Shown here one piece after another: positions 36,201 through 46,100 of a DNA stretch of 64,000 bases (the stretch's first letter is position 1; the number at the start of each line of letters is the position of its first letter). The notes beneath the pieces were generated by a model. It did no database searches. It worked only from the letters and a program-made list of their open reading frames with translations, and was not told the DNA's origin. Made by a program: the position numbers and the translations under genes. Origin of the DNA: Sequoia sempervirens. Taxonomy: Eukaryota; Streptophyta; Pinopsida; Cupressales; Cupressaceae. The stretch lies in assembly GCA_007258455.2 (NCBI GenBank), contig VDFB02262611.1, forward strand, positions 1 to 64,000, written 5' to 3'.

Positions 36201-39200
36201 AAAATTTTAATTTTTAAACAAAAAATAGCTTAAATTCAACATAAATTAATATAGATTAAAGAACATAAATTACTATAACTTATAACTTAGCATAAAATTT
36301 GAATTAACTAACCTCCCACTCAAGTCTTTGTGAGAAGGCATCTTGTAGCCTTTTCTCGCAATTGTCAATGTAGTAACCAAATTGTCGCAATAAGGACTAC
36401 TCGCCACATTGAAAGGAATGTTGTTGAAATATCAAAGATTAGCACATGCCATGTCTGCATGTTCATGCACCTCCATATTCCACCTTGTAGCTTCTAATGA
36501 TGGTTGTGCTCCAGGTGTGTTTCTGGGCACAAAAAAATTTTGTGGCGTGCATGTAGGTGTAAGCGCTAACACTCTACTTGAAGTAGAGGAAGTGGAGGGC
36601 TTGGAGGTTGATGTGCTTCGGATGCGTGGACCATGAAGAAAGCCCACAATGTCAGGACATGTTTCCTCATCTGATTTTGCTTTCTAATGACCATGACCAC
36701 TAGCTATGCTTGCTGCTATGGCTGCCCTTGTCATCTCCCTTTGCAATTTTTTCTCTTTTATAGCTGCAAGTAGGGCATTCATCTCTCTTTTTATCTCTTT
36801 CGTGGTTGCAGGACAAGGCTTGACATCACGATGAGTAATGCTTGCAAAATGGTATTTGAGGCGATTTATGCCTCCATTATGGAGCTTCTCACATCAAACA
36901 CAAATAACTGATCCAGGCATCGGTCCTTGCATGACATACTCCCAAGCAAGGTCTCTAGCTCCTGCAAGACGAGTGCCTGTAATTGACGGTGGCACAGGCA
37001 CAGATGGGACGGAGCTTGAGGCTGAACCATAACCAGAAGCTTCTCTATTTGCCATTATATTGTGTATTTAACCTACACATACAAAGTGAAAGCACAACAT
37101 ATTAATTTTTTAATACAAAAAAACCTAAATTTTACATAAATCACTAAAAATCAGCCTAAATTTGGTTTAAACCAATATAAATTTGTTTAAATCAGTAAAA
37201 ATTTAATCTAATTTAAACATTCTAAACTTTTTTTTCAAAAAAAAGATGAAAATAAAAAATGGTTGGGTATAAAAAGCAGTGAAAATAGTGAAAAAATAAG
37301 AAAAAATTAACAAAAAATAGCGACGAATCTTAATTTTTGGAATTTAAATGCAGAAGTCCTACTTCTTTTTAGCATATGATGAACTTTTTTAACCTAGATG
37401 CAACATTTTGCAGCCAAAATGAAGTAAATGTTTTAAACAAACAAACAAACAAAAAACAAAATGTCATGCCCCCGCAAGCTGCAATACTAAACACCGGTTA
37501 ACAAGCAAAAGCAGCACTGGTATGAGAATAAGATGAAATAGCACTAAAGAGAAAATAGCACTAAAAAACGAAAAAGCAAATTCAAGCTCCACCAATAAAG
37601 AACAGTTTGGAATAACAACAATTATTATGGCAAGGCAACAATTATTTAAGATAGCGATTAAATGATGCAGCGAATGTTTCTAAGGGAGGATCGGCAATTT
37701 AAGCAAGGATAATATTAATATAATTAATTATTCTTGGATTGGTTAGTCAAAGCAATCAAGAATTTAAGCACGGATAATATTAATATAATTAATTATCCTT
37801 GGATTGGTTAGTCAAAGCAATCAACAAAAAGACATGTCTTTTGATAGTATGAAAAGACATGACCTTCAGCCCAGCGGGGGTATAAAAGGAAGAATATATC
37901 AAATGCAAAGGACATAAATTGAAGAAGAAGAACATACGGATCAGTGATCATCTACAGGGAGACATTAAATAAAAGGAAATAGAAATAGATGATAGATTTG
38001 CATATGTACAGCAGTCTGATTTCCTGAATCGGTGGTATGAAATCTGATTTACAATAATAAGTTGTACCACCATTGAATATATGTGATTTCAATTTTTTGA
38101 TTAGAAGATCAAGGTGCTAATGATGCATTGTTGTTTCCTTATATCAGTCAATATGATTAATATCTGTTTGTCATATGTCTTAATGTTTTAGCCATGATAG
38201 AGGAGGCCAAGATTACAAGAGGGGAATAGCGATGGGGCACTCTCGTAGGTACGCCACCTCTGTAATGGGGAACCAATGTGTTCCATAATGGAGGACTAAG
38301 TAGTCCTATAATGGGGAACCAATTAGATCCATAACGAAGGATCAAGTAGTCCTATAATGGGGGACCAAGTAGTCCCAAGGAGGCCAAGGGGGTATCCGTT
38401 TGGGGTACCAATTGTACAACTCCTTGGGCCTAGGAGAGATGGCATTTCGGGTTACCTGTTGTAATCCCACCCCCTCTATCATGGTGAATCATCACAAGAG
38501 GTCAGATCATAGAGAGAGGGTAATGGTTGGCAAGATGGGTCCTAGGCACCCCATTGGGTCACGTTCTCCCATAGTCTTCTATGATTGAATCCTCCAAGGA
38601 TGTTAAAATGCTTCATGATTGAACCAATGATTGGCCATGAGTTTACTAACATTTAATTATGATAATCTGCTAGTTACTATTATTGTGGTAAATGATTATA
38701 ATCTGCTAATCAATATGATTGTGGTAAATGGTTCTAATCTGTGTGCAAGGCTTCAATCAGGGCTTCAATCAGGTGGAAGATATTCTCTAACCCCTTTGTC
38801 TATCTAAATTGGGGATTTAGGGTAAATTTAGGGCATTCACAATTAGGGGACATTACACAAAAAATCTACCTATGCTTCAAATTTGCCTTTGAAATTCACT
38901 AAAAAATCCCTTTCGATCTTCTCTCCTCAATAGAACAATGCTCTAAATCATGTGTTTGCTGTTGGGAAGGGTTTTCTTGCCTTACAAAGCAAAATAGAAG
39001 TGAATTTTTATGTTTTGGGGGTCTTTTTTCATGCCACGGCTTTTTAGACCTGCGCCTGCGAGTTTTTGGCTCAGACTCGTTGAGTTTCTAGTAAAAACTC
39101 TCCAAAATTTCAGTGAGTTTTTGCTAGAAACTCAGTAAGTAAATTTGGCGAGTAAACCTTGCAAATACTCGCCCTTCGTTTGACTCGGTGAGTACTCGAT

Positions 39201-42200
39201 GACTCATCAAGTTATTTGCCAGTTTGCCAACAATGGGTGTACTGTGTGACCATACCCCTTAAGGTATTTTGACACCTCTTCTCCTATATTTAAGGAGGTT
39301 CTCTCTCATGTGAGTTGTAGTGAATTTGGAGATTTATTGCGAATTATATCGCTATGCACATGAGGTATTATTGGCCATGTGGAAGTATGTAGAGGAGTGT
39401 CCCTCTGTTCAATCTATTTTTTAATAGACTAATTTTTTTAAATGTTTTAATAAAATGATGCTTTATGGGGTTTTCCCCATGTATATCTTGTGTAATGTGT
39501 AAAAGCTATGGTTGTATGATTCTCATTTTATTTATTTTATATTTTATTTATAATGATTAGTACCTAAGATCCTAATTTCTAACAAATCTGAATTCTCCTT
39601 CAAAAGCCTTATGTAATTTCTCCCCTATATTTTGGCTAGCTAGCTTAATCTTTGTGTATCAGTCAATTGGCACACCTCTAAGGGTGGTTGGGAATAAATG
39701 TACCCAAATAATTTTTATCATTTGCAGCCCAAATGGTTTTACAATATTTGCAGTTTCGTATTGATCCTTTGATTTATCTCTTGTGAACTTAGGCAGCTTA
39801 AACCTCTCTACACATGAGTTCGTTGGTGGAGTCAACATGGCTTGAGCTTGATGTGAATTTAGTAATAGAACCTTTTCTTCTTGAAGCTTTGATTCTAATG
39901 TTTCCTTGCTCTCCACTCATGGATGCATGAGAATCCTTGGCCTTTTAGGTGACCTTAGTGTTCTATACACTTTTATTGCCCTCGAGTTATTTGTTCTCCA
40001 CTCTAATGCTTTGCGCTAGTGTTTTTGGCTCAGTTTTGTATATGATCAACAACTCTTTGATACCATGAAGATTGCTGTCATACACTTCCATTTGTTCGTC
40101 TGTGAATAAGTCCTTAGATTCTATCTCAAGAGGAAGACTTTCCTCTTATAGAGAAGAATCCTGCAAGATCTACACATGCTTCTTCTAGAGTGGGAAGATG
40201 TTTGGCGATCTTGATCCACTCTTCCTTTATATGCTTTAGGCCATTGTTCATAGTTGATTGAATGTTTTGATGTCTATGTTCCTGACTATGGCTTTTGCTT
40301 TGATTCTCACTTTGATTCCAACTTTTACTTCAGACTGATGGATTTTTTGAGTCAGCTGCTTCTCACAGCCATCTTCTTTGTTCTTGTTGTTCTATCAATT
40401 GAAGGAATTGTCTAATTTCATTGCCAACCCCCGAGCTGCACTCTTATCTTTTCCTGCCTTTATTTGGGCTTAAGGGCATTATTTTCATCAGTCTCTACTC
40501 TAGTTATTAGTTGTTGTTAGACACTAGTTCCTGGTTCGTTATGAATCTGACCTGACTTTGTATAAGCAACGGTGCCAAATGTTAACTGCCAAACTATAAC
40601 ATTACCAAATATAGTATAAAAAGAGTATAACATACTAAATGATTGTAGATGAAGATCAATGACATCTTTATTCAAGTTAGTGCTTGTACAACCCAAATGT
40701 AGACCAGAGAAGAAAGTGTACTGAATCAGACTGCCTTCCCTAACGATTAGAAGCCTATTTAAAGTTCCCAGCAGTTGCTAAATGGAACACAACTGTCAAC
40801 AAACACTTACAGCCAACTCCTAATGACTACCCACAAGGTGACATCTAAATCATACATAGTCAAATACAAACATACTAACAAAACATAACAATTTAATTTA
40901 TACAATCTACAAAAATGTGGAGAAAATAAAGTAGATGCCCAAGAAAATTGGCAGGTTGGTCAAGGTTAAAACTAAGAACCACACGAACTTTTAAGCAGGA
41001 AAAAGAACAATCCTTCCAGATCTCATAACCAATAAGCTTTTGTGGGACCAAAAGGATCTTAAAAGGGCAGGTATGATGTATAAGGATACAAGGAACATGT
41101 TCACTTCATCAAACAACCAAACTTCTGTCAGAACAAAGCTGCTAAATATATCTTGACAAAGCTGGTAAGTAATGAGTTGCAAGCATTTTGAAGGAAGAAA
41201 TACAAAACATTCCAGATATGACCAAACTTAGGAAAAAGAAGGTCATCTGGATATGCTGAACAGGGATGCATAGGGAGGTCCTTGTAATGATTTATATATT
41301 ACCTTGCTGCATGCCATAAAGTGTTGTATGTGATTGACTACATAAGAAATACATATATGATTATATCTGAATGGTTTCTTTTGCACTAGTGCTTGAAAGC
41401 ACAAACTAAAAGCAAGGCAGGGTTGTTCATCATTGCATAACACTGCATTTCAAATTTATCCGTGTTTCTAAGTCAGATCAATCATAACCGTATGACTTAA
41501 ATTCAGCAATGTATCGACAAGGCAGAAGAGAGATTTTGCCTGACACCTAGACAAAACACAGTGAAAACATTGGGAATTATTTGGAAAAGAGCTGACTAAG
41601 TGATAAGTAACACCTCCTTCCTACATTTTCTTCTCTTGTATCCGCCTCGTATGATGTTCTATTTTGTTGCCTCCAGTCAATATTAAGTGGGGATACTGGA
41701 AAGTGTCACTATCTCTTTAATATTGTGTATACAGCAACAGTTGCCTTGATGTAGAGCTTATTTTGTCATTTTTATTTGCTTAATTGGCTTTCAGAGGCCC
41801 AATTAGTTCCTATGTGACACTGTTAGGGCCCACCTAGAGTTTAGATAAGCTTGGGATTAATTATGGCCCTTTGTGGTCGTGCCTTGTGGCATCATGGGCT
41901 TAGGGGGCGGCCAAAAAGTCAGCCCAGTGTTATCTGATCATATTTTATTTTAATTTTAGCAGCACAAAGGTAATAAAATAATGAATAGGTAAATTATACA
42001 TACAAGCAGCCATTAAAATAGATTTTAAAGAAACATAAATTGCTTTCAACTTTCAAGTCACTATGAAAAAGAAATTGTTAAGTATAAGAAAATTACAAAC
42101 CAACTCTATGTCAGGTAGCGATACAGCACCTCTGATAGAAGAAGTATTTATAGTTATACAGTACCTTCCCATTACAATGTAAAAGCTGGAAAAACACCAA

Positions 42201-43118
42201 AAATTTAGTGATCAATATTGTTACTATTTTATAATATCATGTTGGCTTGGCTTTTGTATATAGTTCATGTTAATTTTGGGTGAGGTAGCATTTTTGTAAT
42301 TATTTATTCTTAAAACTTAGGCCTCTCCATGTCTATACATAGAGGCCCCAGCTCTTCTTTGTTTGACAAATTAAAACAAGATGGTTTTAATATGAGTGCA
42401 TGTATCACAGAGCACTAGAGCAACAGAAAGGGTTCCTTAGGCTCTTTCTGTCCCATTTCGATTGTGTATGGATCCAATGGTATGTTAGCATTATTACTTT
42501 TATTTCAGAACTTAATTATGTTGCTTTGCTGCTGTGAAATAATATATGAGGTGTTATAGGGTTGTGGAGTATCAAGGTGTGAAGAGACTTGGGGATAAGT
42601 TCTTTAATGATATCAAAACCCTAGTACCTCACTCCCTAAGCCAGATCTAATTTGTTTGTACTTGTTGGGTGCTCTTGGGGTAAATTGCTGCTCTTTTGGT
42701 GATTAGCAGGTATTTCTAACTATCCTGAATTGATGGTCTTGAAAACATCAGCTTCTTCGAAATTCTTCCCCAGGCAATGGCTTGTTGACCAATTATTTAA
42801 ATGCTTGCTTGTCAATATAAAACTCAAATGGTGTGGTAGTATATAATACATGAATTCTTGTAGAGCATAGACCATTGCTAATTCTTCCTGTTATGTTGTA
42901 TTGTAATATCCTTTTGGTGGAGACAACATGCGACTTGCAAAGTGTATAGGGTGATTGAAAATATATACTCATGGCTGTGCCAGTAGCCTCTAATACTGCT
43001 CCAGTAGCAATCCCTTAAGCATCAATCTGAACATGAAATGGCTTTGACTAACCTGAAAGACTAGTATAGGGCCGTAATGAATCTTTCTTTGAAGGATCCT
43101 GAGATTCTTGAGCTCAAC

Positions 43119-43155
<37 letters not shown>

Positions 43156-46100
43156 TTTCATGGAGAAGGGCTTACATAGGTTCCATTGTTGTTGTGTATC
43201 CACAGATGAATTTCCTGTAATACCTTGTGTGTCTCAAAAAGGTACTCTGGCTTGTTGGTGGATTCAAGTTCAATATTGCACAATCTTTGTTTGAGCTACA
43301 AGATTCTGTCACCACATACAATGTACCCCAGTGCTGCACCAAATAGGGTGGTAAACAAACATTTCATGAGATTTAGTGCAAGTCGCATTGCCGTACCTAT
43401 TTTAAACATTAATCTCAGTTTTTGACAAATGCTCTTTTAATGATGGACATACATCCAAATTATCCAAACGCACTTCAAGGAATTCATAAGTGAAGTCCCT
43501 AAATGCTAAAAGCGATTGCTACAATTCTAGAGAATACAACTAGAGCATGTTTAAGTTCAAAAGGTGCTACCAAATGATCCCCATTCCGTTGCAAATGGTA
43601 TCTTTGCATGGTTTTTTTGAACAATTGGTACTTGACGATAGCCACTAAATCTGTCTATAAAAGACTTGACTTTATTACCTACAAAAATCTCCAAAATTTC
43701 ATTAGCGAAAAGAGTATGGAGTGGTTCATTAACAGAAGCTTCATTTAAAGTCTGAATGTCTCCAGACTCTAATTTCTCAAATTTTTTGGCTTAACTACCT
43801 AGGACTCTGCTGATCAGATTTGTCCACTAGATGGTTCATTTTATTTATTTCTCGTTCAACTTTCATCTTCATATTAGGGTTCTAAGTTGCTGCTACTACC
43901 ATCTCCTTTCTATTTACTGGCTAAACCTATTTCTTCTTTCCTTTTTTTGGAGAATTTTCTGCCCTTTTTATTGTGGTCCAAAGAAGAAGACATTTTTATC
44001 ATATAAGCATGTCCCTTTTAAGGTGTCCTGTCTTAGTCAAACTTTGTTCTTCTTCTAAAACTTGGTCAACAAAGACATTAAATGCTCTGCAATAGGGTTT
44101 TTACTTAATTCATTGAGTCTTTCCCTGTTTCCACAAAATTAAGGTAAGGGCCTGACAGTTTGCTTTCAACAATTGCAATGAGTTGAAACTTGAAAGTTCT
44201 TCATGTACTTATTGCCTACTTTCTAAAGTTCATTGAAAAAATCTTTTAACTTTGCAATGTCAGAAATATCTAATTCCGGCTGCTGTTTCTCTATATGCAG
44301 CAAGTAAGACATAAGGATCTGTAAAATTATGATGACTTTATTTGTGAAATGCTTACCTAGTGACTCAATACACCATTGTCTTGATCACACTTTCTTTTCC
44401 AATTTTCATGTTCTTTGATGCGATTGTGCAGTTCTAGAAGCTCCTTATTTTGCTGCTTTGCATGATCCCTCTACTTCTGTTGGCATTCATGGCATAGTAG
44501 TTTTCACTGGCACAATAGCGGCATATCAATGCTCACCCTTACCACATGCTTAACATACTTGTTGGTATTCTTGCTTCTACTACCTTTCACCTTTCTATTA
44601 TTAGATTAAAACCAATTCTTATTTCCAGCTTCGGAGAATTCATCACCCTTTTTGCTGTTATCCTGTTAATCCCCAGATTAGTATGCTCTTTTGCAAAGAT
44701 TTTGGGTAACCTCCCAAAAATTCAAGTGTAAATCATGTGTATTCCAAGTTCTGAATTTCCTGCCTAGAAAAGGGGCTCATGGTAATTTAATTAATTGAAT
44801 TGTTTCCTATGGATAATGTACTTCAAGACATCTTAATATCATATTGGCATTTTACTGACATAAAATATGAGTTTCAGTCAGTGAACTGTGGGGACATGCC
44901 CCCTGCTCTGTAGGTCTGTCCTAGACACCTCAGATATTTTGGCAATGCAAGGATGGCCACCCACATCCCCCTGTTTAAATTTTTTTCTCACATCCCAGGT
45001 ATGTTAGTGGATTTTTGTAGTGTTCCTTAGACATACCCTCTTTTGTGGGGGTACTTGGGGAGACCCAAACATTCCCAAAGACTTCGAGGGATGTCTCTCA
45101 TCTGCCAGGGATGTACGTTTGTGGCTATCTAGCATTCTGGATACACTTTTTACACAAATAATTTTAATTATTAAGTCTAATACATGATACACTTCAATTT
45201 TAATTGATAATTATTTTCATAAAAAGTGCACTCGGAATGCTGGATAGACGTTGCTGGATGTACCAGGGATGTCTGGAAATCACTCATCTCAACCATTCAA
45301 AAGAAGAAAGGAAAAACATTTTTTTTTGGTAAACTAGTAAAAACAATAGGTCATTTTGAAACTCTATTTTCATCATCATTGATAATATAACAATCAGGTA
45401 ATCATAATATGGCAATCAGATATTCATATGTACAATATCATATTCATATTTCAGTGTTTCACTCAATTTTGGATTTCAATTTTCTATGGTCAACATTGAA
45501 TATTGATTGTTCAATGTTCACTGTCATCGATGTTATTGTATTAAAATGTTTAATGATATCACAATTTTATTATAAGATTGAAAAGTTACAAACTTATTGC
45601 CATCCCAAAAATGCATCCCCATGCCCCCCCCCAATACACCCATCCTCAAAACTTGGAGAAACATTGACAAGTGTGTGTTATTTTTTGCATAGTGACAAAT
45701 TATGATGTTTCGAGCTAATGAGAGATGGGTTTGTGTGAACCACTACTCATGAGTTATCGGTCAATGAGTTTGACCAAAAAACTGCACAGTTGAATCCTGA
45801 AAAAACATCATAATTGGAGGAGCATTGCTATAAAATCATCAAATTTATGGCATGATTAAACTCATGTATGACACTATCATCTAAAGTCACCTTGGAATTT
45901 CTAGTTTTAGAATATAAAGTTGATATTCTTTCTTTAGGCCAGCCATTTATTGATTATTATACACATTTCACTTACTGGGACCAACTAGCAGCCTTGTCAG
46001 CCTTATTTGTTTGGTACTCCATTGGGTGCACCAAGGGACTAGTAAAGAGGATTGAGGGAGGAGTGAAGATTCCCTTAAAGTTAAAATCTATGTGGTGATG

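Larger units (their letters stand above)
32421..37055 (-). pseudogene. hAT transposase (BED finger, DUF659, hAT dimerisation), broken
   Basis: Starts [15 protein letters not shown] at 37055. A BED-type finger follows (C-x2-C with a TGA between the cysteines, then LKYHF..H). A Ser/Thr-rich linker (36432-36647) has stops near both ends. Next come [21 protein letters not shown] (36100-36200) and DUF659 with IITDNA and [14 protein letters not shown] (35945-35550). [15 protein letters not shown].. (35380-35262) is followed by NQLHQ, where the TTGGT-flanked insertion interrupts; [11 protein letters not shown] resumes after it. The dimerisation region [24 protein letters not shown] lies near 32950-32850. 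The acidic tail ([10 protein letters not shown]..) ends near 32.4 kb. At least three stops and probable frameshifts make it inactive. Confidence 0.85.
37462..38857 (-). mobile_element. LTR-type insertion, TSD CAAAA, same family, opposite orientation
   Basis: The element reads TGTCATGCCCCC..GGGGACATTACA on the plus strand, so its reverse complement begins TGTAATGTCCCC like the element at 33288. CAAAA stands at 37457-37461 and 38858-38862. It lies in the 5' part of the hAT element, about 400 bp upstream of the transposase start. At 1396 bp without coding motifs it is probably a solo LTR. It contains two internal tandem duplications. Confidence 0.8.
32152..39244 (-). mobile_element. hAT-superfamily DNA transposon with 8-bp TSD TGTGACCA
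   Basis: TGTGACCA occurs at 32144-32151 and 39245-39252; 8 bp is the hAT target-duplication length. The ends begin TAGTTGG and (reverse complement) CAGTACACCC, the TAG/CAG start usual for hAT. The inner inverted repeats are poor (TTGGAAAAGTC against TTGGCAAACTGGC). Total length is 7093 bp, or about 3.8 kb without two LTR-type insertions, a normal autonomous size. A transposase pseudogene lies on the minus strand, and both ends carry clustered GAGT/ACTC motifs. Confidence 0.8.
31997..39584. mobile_element. solo LTR (TGTTAGA..TCTAACA, TSD AATCT) split by a hAT element
   Basis: The termini TGTTAGATAT and AATTTCTAACA are inverted repeats. AATCT stands at 31992-31996 and 39585-39589. Without the hAT element and its duplicate, the LTR is 487 bp, typical of a copia-type LTR. 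It lies inside the gag of the host gypsy element: codons on both sides join in frame when the insertion and one AATCT are set aside (..EGEFR / LLQDNNE..). Confidence 0.8.

Noticed and set aside
35628..36233. Plus-strand open frames over the hAT transposase
   Set aside because: They are antisense shadows of the DUF659 region, which has clear family motifs on the minus strand.
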